DNA from: JAAFIP01 sp043777795
GTDB taxonomy: Bacteria; Pseudomonadota; Gammaproteobacteria; Burkholderiales; Burkholderiaceae_C
Direction of reading: 5' to 3'
Assembly (NCBI GenBank): GCA_043777795.1
Contig: JAYWHJ010000178.1
Span: forward strand, 1 to 24,938
Length of the DNA: 24,938 nucleotides
Both the position numbers and the translations under genes were made by a program. How positions within the stretch are numbered: position 1 is the stretch's first letter; each line of letters starts with the position of its first letter. Shown in pieces: positions 1 through 6,451 of this stretch. The notes beneath the pieces were generated by a model. That model did not search any database, was not told where the DNA came from, and saw nothing but the letters and a program-made list of their open reading frames with translations.

Positions 1-51
1 AGTAATTGCCTTGGTTTGGTGAATTAGTTGCCAAAATGGTGGGAGTAATTC
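1..51. other. Window edge, no feature seen
   Basis: This short stretch precedes the first dispersed repeat copy. I see no open frame of note, hairpin or promoter that I can support. In related genomes pth usually follows rplY, so it may begin beyond the left edge, but nothing here shows it. Confidence 0.3.
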
Positions 52-100
52 GCTATGTATTTAGTAGCTGCTACCGCAGTATTTTATTGCGCCAGAGGCC
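52..100 (+). repeat. Dispersed intergenic repeat, copy A
   Basis: First and best-formed copy of a roughly 48-bp repeat that recurs through the window. It begins GCTATGTATTTAGTAGC, a stem with GCTA/TAGC arms, followed by CTGCTA and a second hairpin CCGCAGTATTTTATTGCG, and ends in CCAGAGGCC. It lies just beyond the rplY terminator. Other copies are at 9672, 15062, 17461, 21963 and 23253. The sequence match is seen directly; naming it a Comamonadaceae repeat is from memory of such genomes. Confidence 0.8.
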
Positions 101-123
101 TATTTGGTACTCAAAATGGACGC

Positions 124-147
124 AAAAAAGCCACCCGAAGGTGGCTT
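124..147 (-). terminator. Intrinsic terminator of the prs-rplY operon
   Basis: Read on the minus strand this is AAGCCACC, a TTCG loop, GGTGGCTT, then a run of T. It starts about 20 bases after the rplY stop codon. The perfect 8-bp stem, stable UUCG tetraloop and U-tract are those of a Rho-independent terminator. Confidence 0.93.
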
Positions 148-168
148 GATGGTGAAAGCCTGTCGGGC

Positions 169-843
169 TTATTTCTTGGCTGGAGCCTTGGCAGCAGGTG
201 CTTTAGCGTCGGCCTTAGGTGCCGATTTCGGGGCTGCCTTGCCTTTGGCGTCTGCTGGTGCGGCGGCGGGGGCTTCTTCAGCGCCTGCAACGGCCACCAC
301 AGAGACAATCACGGGGTTGACCTTGCCTTTGGTGATGACTTTGACGCCTTTTGGCAGAACGATGTCGTTCACATGCAGGGAGGTACCCTTCTTCAGACCG
401 GACAAATCGACTTCGATGAACTCAGGCAGATCGGCTGGCAAGCAGACAACGCTCAGTTCGTTGGCTACGTGGTTGAGCACGCAGTTGTCGGTTTTGACGG
501 CTTGGGATTCTGCCTCGCCCTTGAAGTGCAATGGCACTTTCATGGACAGCTTGGTGTTGGCGTCGACACGCTGGAAGTCAAGGTGCAAGACCAGTTGCTT
601 GTAGGGGTGGTACTGCACATTGCGCAGCAGCACTTTGCTCTCTACGCCAGCCACTTCCATGTCGAGCACGGTGGCGTGGAAGGCTTCCTTCTTCAAGGCG
701 TGCCAAAGGGCGTTGTGGTCGAGCTCGACCTGCTGGGGAGGGGTGGTACCACCGTAAACGATAGCCGGGGTTTTACCCGTAACGCGTAGACGGCGGCTCG
801 CACCCGTACCATGCTTGGCGCGCTCAAAAGCGACAAATTTCAT
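169..843 (-). CDS. rplY: 50S ribosomal protein L25, CTC/TL5 type
   Basis: This 224-residue protein binds 5S rRNA in the large ribosomal subunit. The first 95 or so residues are the L25 beta-barrel domain (starts MKFVAFERAKHGTG, then RVTGKTPAIVYGG). A second beta-rich domain typical of the general-stress CTC/TL5 form follows (LKKGTSLHVNDIVLPKGVK). The last 35 residues are an Ala/Lys/Pro-rich, probably disordered tail ending PAKK. E. coli L25 has only the first domain. The start is supported by an AGGAG 8 bases upstream. It is the last gene of the prs-rplY unit, with prs 156 bases upstream, and is followed by a strong terminator. Confidence 0.97.
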   Translation of the reverse strand: MKFVAFERAKHGTGASRRLRVTGKTPAIVYGGTTPPQQVELDHNALWHALKKEAFHATVLDMEVAGVESKVLLRNVQYHPYKQLVLHLDFQRVDANTKLSMKVPLHFKGEAESQAVKTDNCVLNHVANELSVVCLPADLPEFIEVDLSGLKKGTSLHVNDIVLPKGVKVITKGKVNPVIVSVVAVAGAEEAPAAAPADAKGKAAPKSAPKADAKAPAAKAPAKK

Positions 844-955
844 ATCTAACTCCTAGAGAAGCACACCGCGACCAGTGTTGCTTCGATTTAAAAAACCACC
901 CATCTACGCTGACAATATGGCTGACCATAGGGTAGGCGCAATCGGGCAGTGCGTT

Positions 956-974
956 GCTGGTTTGCGGCACCAGC
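956..974 (-). other. Small hairpin in the prs-rplY spacer
   Basis: GCTGGT and ACCAGC pair around a 7-base loop in the 156-base gap between prs and rplY. It has no clear T-run on the minus strand, so it is more likely an mRNA processing or stability element, or a weak attenuator, than a full terminator. Role inferred. Confidence 0.35.
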
Positions 975-999
975 GGGCCGTTTTTATCAGAACAAAACC

Positions 1000-1974
1000 T
1001 TAAAAAAGGTCTTCTTGCTCTGAAAATAAACTCATCACTGACTCGCCCTTGGCGATGCGCGTGATCGTCTCGGCGATCAAGGGCGCAACAGAGAGTTGGC
1101 GAATTTTGTTGCAGGCCTTGGCAGACTCTGACAAAGGAATGGTGTTGGTAATGACCACTTCGTCGAGCGCGTTGCCTTTGGCAATGCGTTCAATGGCCGG
1201 GCCGCTGAACACGGCGTGGGTGCAATACGCGTAGACTTTTTTAGCGCCGCGCTCTTTGAGCACTTCGGCGGCCTTGACCAAGGTGCCGGCGGTGTCGATC
1301 ATGTCGTCCATGATGACGCAGTTGCGCCCATCGATCTCGCCAATGACGTGCATGACTTCAGACACATTGGCCTTGGGGCGGCGCTTGTCGATGATGGCCA
1401 GGTCGCAACCCAATTGCTTGGCCAATGCACGGGCGCGTACCACGCCGCCCACGTCAGGGGACACCACAATGAGGTCTTCGTATTTTTGGCGGCGCAGGTC
1501 GCTCAGCAAAACAGGACTTGCGTAGATGTTGTCCACTGGAATGTCGAAGAAACCTTGGATCTGGTCGGCATGCAAATCCATGGTGAGGATGTGCGACACA
1601 CCTGCGGTTTGCAGTAAGTTGGCTACCACTTTGGCCGAAATGGGCACGCGGCTCGAGCGCGGACGGCGGTCTTGGCGGGCGTAGCCAAAGTAGGGGATGA
1701 CAGCGCTGATGCGCTCAGCCGACGAACGCCTGAGCGCGTCGACCATCATCAGCAGCTCCATCAGGTTGTCGTTGGTAGGCGCGCAGGTGGACTGCACCAC
1801 AAACACATCGCGGGCGCGGACGTTTTGGTTGATTTCTACGGTAACTTCACCATCAGAGAAGCGGCCTATGCTGGCAGCGCCGAGCTTGATGTCCAAATGG
1901 GCGGCGATTTCTTGTGCCATCACGGGGTTGGCGTTGCCGGTAAAAACCATGAAATCGGGGTGCAGTGCGCTCAT
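1000..1974 (-). CDS. prs: Ribose-phosphate pyrophosphokinase (PRPP synthetase)
   Basis: The enzyme transfers pyrophosphate from ATP to ribose 5-phosphate, giving PRPP for nucleotide, His, Trp and NAD synthesis in the cytoplasm. The protein is 324 residues with the start chosen here, close to the family norm of about 315. Visible motifs are FTGNANP near the N-terminus, IPYFGYARQDRR, the DLHADQIQGFF flexible-loop region, and the PRPP-binding loop DDMIDTAGTL. The frame stays open upstream to an ATG at 2016, but homologues begin near HPDFMVFTG, so the ATG at 1974 is preferred; neither start has a good ribosome site. It sits between tRNA-Gln and rplY. Confidence 0.97.
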   Translation of the reverse strand: MSALHPDFMVFTGNANPVMAQEIAAHLDIKLGAASIGRFSDGEVTVEINQNVRARDVFVVQSTCAPTNDNLMELLMMVDALRRSSAERISAVIPYFGYARQDRRPRSSRVPISAKVVANLLQTAGVSHILTMDLHADQIQGFFDIPVDNIYASPVLLSDLRRQKYEDLIVVSPDVGGVVRARALAKQLGCDLAIIDKRRPKANVSEVMHVIGEIDGRNCVIMDDMIDTAGTLVKAAEVLKERGAKKVYAYCTHAVFSGPAIERIAKGNALDEVVITNTIPLSESAKACNKIRQLSVAPLIAETITRIAKGESVMSLFSEQEDLF

Positions 1975-2030
1975 GATGGGTGATGAGTTTGTGATTTCAA
2001 AAGTAATTACGACCAATCATCTCGGAAGAT

Positions 2031-2069
2031 AACTACGAGAGACAGCTACGAAAAATAGCTACGAAAAAC
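2031..2069. repeat. Three tandem 13-bp units between prs and tRNA-Gln
   Basis: Three adjacent 13-base units: AACTACGAGAGAC, AGCTACGAAAAAT and AGCTACGAAAAAC. The last two differ by one base and the first is diverged. They lie in the transcribed spacer just 3' of the tRNA-Gln CCA end and upstream of prs. They could be slippage products or a short regulatory or processing array; function unknown. Confidence 0.75.
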
Positions 2070-2071
2070 TT

Positions 2072-2148
2072 TGGCAGGGGAAGAAGGGTTCGAACCTTCG
2101 CATGCTGGAATCAAAATCCAGTGCCTTAACCAGCTTGGCGACTCCCCT
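2072..2148 (-). tRNA. tRNA-Gln (anticodon TTG)
   Basis: On the minus strand the acceptor AGGGGAG pairs with TTCCCCT, followed by discriminator G and an encoded CCA. The anticodon arm is CTGGA, loop TTTTGAT, TCCAG, which gives anticodon TTG. The T arm is GAAGG TTCGAAC CCTTC. It lies between ispE and prs on the same strand, a known betaproteobacterial arrangement, and is probably co-transcribed and excised. Confidence 0.96.
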
Positions 2149-2153
2149 ACACT

Positions 2154-2171
2154 GGCTAGCTTGCGCTAGCC
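2154..2171. other. Perfect hairpin just upstream of tRNA-Gln
   Basis: GGCTAGC, loop TTGC, GCTAGCC: a perfect 7-bp stem ending 6 bases from the tRNA 5' end in the ispE-tRNA spacer. No T-run follows in either direction. It may mark the 5' processing region of the tRNA transcript; that role is inference. Confidence 0.5.
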
Positions 2172-2221
2172 GAAAAATTGTGGCTTTTCACAGACTAAGT
2201 CTGTTTTATCAGCCTATTGCC

Positions 2222-3136
2222 TCACAACCCATTTGCCCACCCCATCAAAGGATGCTCAGACAAACTGCAACACAACTTTTGCTGCCATCCGGGCGGCACA
2301 GTGGCCAGAGTTTCGTCGCCCGAAACCTTAGCAAACACCGCACTGCCTGAGCCCGTCATCCGAGGTGTGAACCCTTGGCACCGCAACGCATCAAGCGCTT
2401 GGGTGACCTGCGGGTTTAGCAGTTCGGCTACCGGCTGTAAATCATTGCGACCGAAGTCGTAAGGATGATCAGCGAAGCCATAAATTATAGCATGCGCACT
2501 GTCTCGCTTTAGGAGGGGGTGCGTAAAAATTGTAGGGGTCGAGAGGCCAAGCGCTGGCTTGATGACGGCGAAATGCGCTACGGGCAGGTGTACGGGGGTA
2601 ATTTGTTCGCCCACGCCTTCGACCCAAGCATTGTGTCCGCGCAGAAAAAATGGCACATCGGCGCCCAATGTCAAACCGATTTGCTCTAAAAATGATAGCT
2701 TTAAAGGTAAACTCCACAAGCGGCAAAGGCCTAAAAGACATGTAGCGGCGTCAGACGAGCCGCCGCCCAGACCGGCTTGGGTGGGGATGCGCTTGTGTAG
2801 CCGGATATGCACGCCCAACTTGGTGCCGCTGGCCAGTTGCAGTGCGCGGGCGGCGCGCACGCACAGGTCGTCGGCGGGCAGGGTCTCGGTATTCTGGTCT
2901 GGTGCGCGCGCGGCTTGGGCAGAGAATGTCGCATGGTCCTGGCCAGTCTTATCGTCCGTGGCAATGTCTTCCCTGCTAACAATGCCGTCGCTGCGCAGCT
3001 CCAGATGGATGGTGTCGGCCCAGTCAATGAGCACGAAGGCCGACTGCAGCAGGTGGTAGCCGTCGGCGCGGCGGCCGGTGATGTGCAAAAACAAATTGAG
3101 CTTGGCGGGCGCGCTCAGGTCGTACAGGGCTTGCAT
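2222..3136 (-). CDS. ispE: 4-(cytidine 5'-diphospho)-2-C-methyl-D-erythritol kinase
   Basis: A GHMP-family kinase that phosphorylates CDP-methylerythritol with ATP in the MEP pathway to isopentenyl diphosphate. At 304 residues it is slightly longer than E. coli IspE (283). Motif 1 is APAKLNLFLHITGRRADGYH near residue 10. The ATP-binding glycine loop is GLGGGSSDAA, followed by LTLGADVPFFLRGHNAWVEG. The C-terminal region has RMTGSGSAVFA. A roughly 20-residue polar stretch after IVSRED probably accounts for the extra length. The frame opens upstream to 3280, inside lolB; the ATG at 3136, seven bases after the lolB stop, fits the family N-terminus. It is followed by tRNA-Gln. Confidence 0.96.
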   Translation of the reverse strand: MQALYDLSAPAKLNLFLHITGRRADGYHLLQSAFVLIDWADTIHLELRSDGIVSREDIATDDKTGQDHATFSAQAARAPDQNTETLPADDLCVRAARALQLASGTKLGVHIRLHKRIPTQAGLGGGSSDAATCLLGLCRLWSLPLKLSFLEQIGLTLGADVPFFLRGHNAWVEGVGEQITPVHLPVAHFAVIKPALGLSTPTIFTHPLLKRDSAHAIIYGFADHPYDFGRNDLQPVAELLNPQVTQALDALRCQGFTPRMTGSGSAVFAKVSGDETLATVPPGWQQKLCCSLSEHPLMGWANGL

Positions 3137-3143
3137 GGCGACT

Positions 3144-3665
3144 CTATTGTTCAAGCACGATACGCAGTTGTGCGGAGGGTGCGGGGTCCGTGCGTTGGGC
3201 GCTAATACGCCCTTCGGGGTGGCGCGATACATCGACCTGCCAGCCTGGCGCTTGCGCCGCTTCGCCCCGGAGCCAGGCAAATAGTGCTTCTAATGGGATG
3301 GCCGCGCCCGTGGTGCGCTCCAGCATGGCTTGCACCGAAGCGTATTGCTGGGTTCGCTCGCCACTTTGCAACTCGGCCAATTGCTCGCTCCAGCGCATCA
3401 CCGCAGCCGTGCTACCCAGCGGCGTAAACAGCGACAACTGGCCATCACGCACGGTGCCTCGCAGCTCAAAACCGCCGGCAAAAGACTGTACCGGCTCACT
3501 TTGTACGGTCAGGCTGATGCGGCCCGCATAGCTATTGCTTTCAATAAGTTTTAGGCCACTAGCCCTTTGAGGAGTCGCGCAAGCAGCTACTAAAAATATA
3601 GTGAGCGCCAAGCCGGTATAGTGCCACCACAGTCGCCGCAACCCGAGCCATTGCAGTGCGTTCAC
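3144..3665 (-). CDS. lolB: Outer-membrane lipoprotein receptor LolB
   Basis: LolB takes lipoproteins from the carrier LolA and inserts them in the inner leaflet of the outer membrane. The product is 173 residues. It has an N-terminal signal with hydrophobic TGLALTIFLVAA and a lipobox LVAAC, with the lipidated Cys at residue 29. LolB-type strands follow (YAGRISLTVQSEP, FAGGFELRGTVRDGQLSLFTPLG). The start codon is GTG and overlaps the stop of the upstream TPR gene (GTGA), which implies translational coupling. The ispE start lies seven bases downstream. Odd feature: the DNA over residues 20-36, including the lipobox, resembles the dispersed repeat found elsewhere in this window. Confidence 0.92.
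   Translation of the reverse strand: MNALQWLGLRRLWWHYTGLALTIFLVAACATPQRASGLKLIESNSYAGRISLTVQSEPVQSFAGGFELRGTVRDGQLSLFTPLGSTAAVMRWSEQLAELQSGERTQQYASVQAMLERTTGAAIPLEALFAWLRGEAAQAPGWQVDVSRHPEGRISAQRTDPAPSAQLRIVLEQ
3559..3606 (-). repeat. Dispersed-repeat-like sequence inside lolB
   Basis: On the minus strand this contains TTTAGTAGCTGCTTGCGC and ends in GGGCTAG, with the same spacing between the TAGCTGCT core and the CTAG end as the intergenic copy at 15062. The middle hairpin is not conserved. It falls in frame within lolB, over the codons for the end of the signal sequence, lipobox and first mature residues. Confidence 0.5.
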
Positions 3666-5518
3666 AGTTTGACGCGCAAGCGCTTGAGGGTTTGCAACAA
3701 AGTTTCGTTCTCATTGTTGAGCAGCATGCCTTCCTTCCAGATTGCGATGGCTTTGTCACGCTGGCCACTTACCCAATACACCTCACCCAAGTGGGCTGCG
3801 ATTTCGGCGTCTGGCTTGCCTTGGTATGCGGTTAGCAAGTGTCGGATGGCCTCCGCCACATTGCCCATCCGAAACTCTACCCAGCCCAGGCTGTCGGTGA
3901 TGTAGGGGTCGTCTTTGGCAGACTCGAGTGCTTTGAGAATAAGCTGCTTGGCCTCCGGCAGGCGCACATTGCGTTCGGCCAAAGAGTAGCCCAGAAAGTT
4001 GTAGGCCTGGTGGTAGTCGGGTTTGCCGGCAATCAGCTGGCGTAGCAAGCGCTCCATTTCGCCGTAGCGGCCCAGTTTTTCGGCCATGCTGGCTTGGTCG
4101 TACAGCAGCTCGAAATCTTTGGAGTTGCTGGCCGCAAAGGCCTCGGCCAACAGGTCGTAGGCGCTTTGGTATTGTTGGTTGTCTCGCAATAGCTGCACTT
4201 CCGAAGTGAGCTTCGTACGTTTGTCTTCGTCATTGCGCTCGGGCAGGGCGCGGATCAGTTTGCGCGCTTCGTCCAACTTGCCTTGCTTGGCCAGAATTGA
4301 GGCGCGGCGGCTCTGCGTGCTGACCAATGCTTGCGAGCTGTCTATTTTGGCAATCCAGCTCTCAGCTAACGCAAAGTCCTTGCGCTTTTCTGCCACCTGC
4401 GACAGGGCTAAATAGGCCTGAGTCAGGCCGCGCTTGCTCTCTTGGGTGGCCTGCGCGCCGGCATCCATGCTTTGCGCTTGCGATAACTGGATGTAGCGCT
4501 TGAGCGACACGTCGGCTAAGGCTAGCTGGTTGTCTTGCAGTTGCAGGGTGCCTTGCACCAGCCAAGCTTCTGCAAATTCGGGTTGGCCTTTTGTGATGAT
4601 CTGGGTTTGCTGGCCTGCTTCTGCGTAACGCACTGCATCGAGCAGGGCGCGCACATAGCCCATGCGCACTTCGGGTCGGGCCTTCTCGCCGTCCAGGTAG
4701 CGCTTGACGATGGGCTCGGCCTGGGGCTGCTTGGGGCTCATGATCTCCAGCGCGAGGATGGCAGGTTGCTCGCTGGTAGCGCTGGCGTTTTGCGCTTTGC
4801 GCGCTGCATCCAAGGCGCCTGACAAGTCGGCTGCGGCCAAGCGCAGGCGGCCAATCGATGTCCAGGCGATGGCCGCCAAGCCGGGGTCCGCGGTGGGGCT
4901 GGTGTAGTCGGCCAAGGCCTGCTCTGCGGTGCTGGCGGCGAGCTTTTTATCACTCAATCGGCTGTAGGTGGACAGGCTTCGGCCAATGATCGGGCCACGC
5001 TGCGCAAGGGGTGAATGGGTGAGCATCGCGCGCAAGGGCTCCACGCTCTCTGGTACGCGGTTCATAGCCAGCAGCACTTGGAACAGTCGCTCGTTTGCCT
5101 GCACTGACGTGGGTTGGGCTTGCTTCCAGGCGCGGGCGGCCTGCAGGGCGGCATCTCCGGCGCGGGCTTGTATCGCCAAATCTACAGCGCGCTCGTACAG
5201 CTTGGCGTCGTTGGTTTTGCGGGCAGCATCCAGAATAATCGAAAATCCGGCACCGGTCTCGCCACCACTGGCCTTTAGCTCGCCCAGCAAAAGTTGATAA
5301 AACAACTCAGCGTCCAAGTTGGATGGTGGGGATGTGATGGTGTTTGCTGCGCTTGAGGCCGTAGGGTTGGCGGGTTGGCTAAGCGCGTTGGGTCCAAGCA
5401 AAAACAGCGCGGCTGTCAGGGCTAGCGTGACCATGCTCGCTAAGGGCCGGGCAGGGCATTGGTTGGCTGAGGACACTGTATGGGCGCGTGGATGAACTGG
5501 GCTAGGTGTGACATGCAT
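3662..5518 (-). CDS. Exported tetratricopeptide-repeat protein
   Basis: A protein of about 618 residues with an N-terminal hydrophobic export signal (MVTLALTAALFLLGPNALSQ region) and then helical TPR-like repeats to the C-terminus. The clearest repeats are near the end: YNFLGYSLAERNVRLPEA, ITDSLGWVEFRMGNVAEA and AAHLGEVYWVSGQRDKA. Such proteins scaffold complexes at or outside the inner membrane; no partner can be named. It is the first gene of the lolB-ispE operon and its stop overlaps the lolB start. The frame is open to 5785 inside mutM, but the upstream residues are not protein-like. I chose the ATG at 5518; an ATG at 5434, right before the hydrophobic segment, is possible. Confidence 0.85.
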   Translation of the reverse strand: MHVTPSPVHPRAHTVSSANQCPARPLASMVTLALTAALFLLGPNALSQPANPTASSAANTITSPPSNLDAELFYQLLLGELKASGGETGAGFSIILDAARKTNDAKLYERAVDLAIQARAGDAALQAARAWKQAQPTSVQANERLFQVLLAMNRVPESVEPLRAMLTHSPLAQRGPIIGRSLSTYSRLSDKKLAASTAEQALADYTSPTADPGLAAIAWTSIGRLRLAAADLSGALDAARKAQNASATSEQPAILALEIMSPKQPQAEPIVKRYLDGEKARPEVRMGYVRALLDAVRYAEAGQQTQIITKGQPEFAEAWLVQGTLQLQDNQLALADVSLKRYIQLSQAQSMDAGAQATQESKRGLTQAYLALSQVAEKRKDFALAESWIAKIDSSQALVSTQSRRASILAKQGKLDEARKLIRALPERNDEDKRTKLTSEVQLLRDNQQYQSAYDLLAEAFAASNSKDFELLYDQASMAEKLGRYGEMERLLRQLIAGKPDYHQAYNFLGYSLAERNVRLPEAKQLILKALESAKDDPYITDSLGWVEFRMGNVAEAIRHLLTAYQGKPDAEIAAHLGEVYWVSGQRDKAIAIWKEGMLLNNENETLLQTLKRLRVKL

Positions 5519-5538
5519 GGAGGGATGATAATCTAAGC

Positions 5539-6372
5539 ATGCCTGAATTGCCTGAAGTCGAAGTGACCCGCCTGAGTTTTGCCAGCCGTATTGAGGGCGC
5601 GCAGATCCGCGCCGTGCAAATGGGCAAAGCCCTGCGCTGGCCCATGGGTATTGACCCCGACGAACTGCAAGGCCGTGTGGTGGTGGCGGTGCGCAGGCGC
5701 GGCAAATATTTGCTGATTGATCTGGCCACCACAACGGGTGTGGCGCACGGCCTGTTGTTGGTTCATTTGGGTATGTCGGGGTCACTGAGCTTTGCGCCCA
5801 AGGTGGGCGAGGCCGGCAAGCACGACCACTTCACGATGGTCACCAGTCGCGGCACTCTGCGTTTGAACGATCCGCGCCGCTTTGGTGCTGTGGTCTATGC
5901 AAGTTCCGAAAACGATAACTCTTCTCGCAAGCTTTTAGGCGGCTTAGGAGTTGAGCCCTTATCCAATGATTTTGAAGCCAAGGCTTTTCACCAGTCTTTG
6001 CAGTTGCGTAAGACCTCTATCAAGCAGGTGCTGTTGGCGGGTGAGACAGTGGTGGGTGTAGGCAATATTTACTGCTCTGAGGCACTGTTTTTGGCTGGCA
6101 TCCGGCCCACAGTGCGCGCCTGCAATATCAGCGCACCCCGCGCCGTTAAGCTGCATGCCGCGATACGCGATGTGCTGCGAGCCGCTGTGAACAAAGGCGG
6201 CAGCACACTGCGTGATTTTTCCAGCGCAGAGGGAAAAACCGGCTACTTCCAGCTCCAGGCGATGGTGTATGGCCGTGTGAATGAAGCTTGCCGCGTATGC
6301 GCCAGCCCGATCAAACAAATGCGCCAAGGTCAGCGCAGCACATTTTTTTGCGCCGCTTGCCAAAAATACTAA
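5539..6372 (+). CDS. mutM: Formamidopyrimidine-DNA glycosylase (Fpg)
   Basis: A bifunctional glycosylase/AP lyase that removes 8-oxoguanine and formamidopyrimidines from DNA. At 277 residues it is normal length. The N-terminus MPELPEVEV holds the catalytic Pro2 and Glu3. Further family marks are RRGKYLL, HLGMSGSL with FNDPRRFG-like LNDPRRFGAV, and the helix-two-turn-helix region VGVGNIYCSEALF. A C-terminal zinc finger follows, with CRVC and CAAC pairs near residues 250-275. The start is fixed by the catalytic N-terminus; GGAGGG lies 14 bases before it. It is divergent from the TPR gene (20-base gap) and followed by a dynamin-like GTPase and mutY, so two oxidative-damage repair genes lie close together. 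Confidence 0.97.
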   Translation: MPELPEVEVTRLSFASRIEGAQIRAVQMGKALRWPMGIDPDELQGRVVVAVRRRGKYLLIDLATTTGVAHGLLLVHLGMSGSLSFAPKVGEAGKHDHFTMVTSRGTLRLNDPRRFGAVVYASSENDNSSRKLLGGLGVEPLSNDFEAKAFHQSLQLRKTSIKQVLLAGETVVGVGNIYCSEALFLAGIRPTVRACNISAPRAVKLHAAIRDVLRAAVNKGGSTLRDFSSAEGKTGYFQLQAMVYGRVNEACRVCASPIKQMRQGQRSTFFCAACQKY

Positions 6373-6436
6373 ACCTCCCCATGATTTTAGACGTTCGTGC
6401 GGGTGCTGCGTGGTTGTACTTCGGGCGTAAGCAGTG

Positions 6437-6443
6437 TTATATT
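6437..6443 (+). promoter_or_regulatory. Possible -10 element before the dynamin-like GTPase
   Basis: TTATATT ends nine bases before the ATG at 6452, so a transcript from it would have almost no leader. A poor -35 (TTGTAC, 6414-6419) lies about 18 bases upstream. Weak evidence. Confidence 0.3.
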
Positions 6444-6451
6444 GATTCCCT

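Noticed and set aside
55..789. Long plus-strand open frame opposite rplY
   Set aside because: It is antisense to a certain ribosomal protein gene and its sequence is low-complexity Gly/Cys/Val-rich with no family match that I know.
1975..2016. 14-residue extension of Prs
   Set aside because: Family members start close to HPDFMVFTG; the extra residues look like spacer DNA.
2690..2720. Repeat-like GATAGCTTTAAAGG in ispE
   Set aside because: Only a short core matches and IspE has normal length and motifs here.
3137..3280. 48-residue extension of IspE
   Set aside because: It lies wholly over the end of lolB, and the family N-terminus begins at the ATG at 3136.
5519..5785. N-terminal extension of the TPR protein into mutM
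   Set aside because: The extra 89 residues are Pro/Arg-rich and antisense to mutM codons; a proper export signal begins after the ATG at 5518 or 5434.
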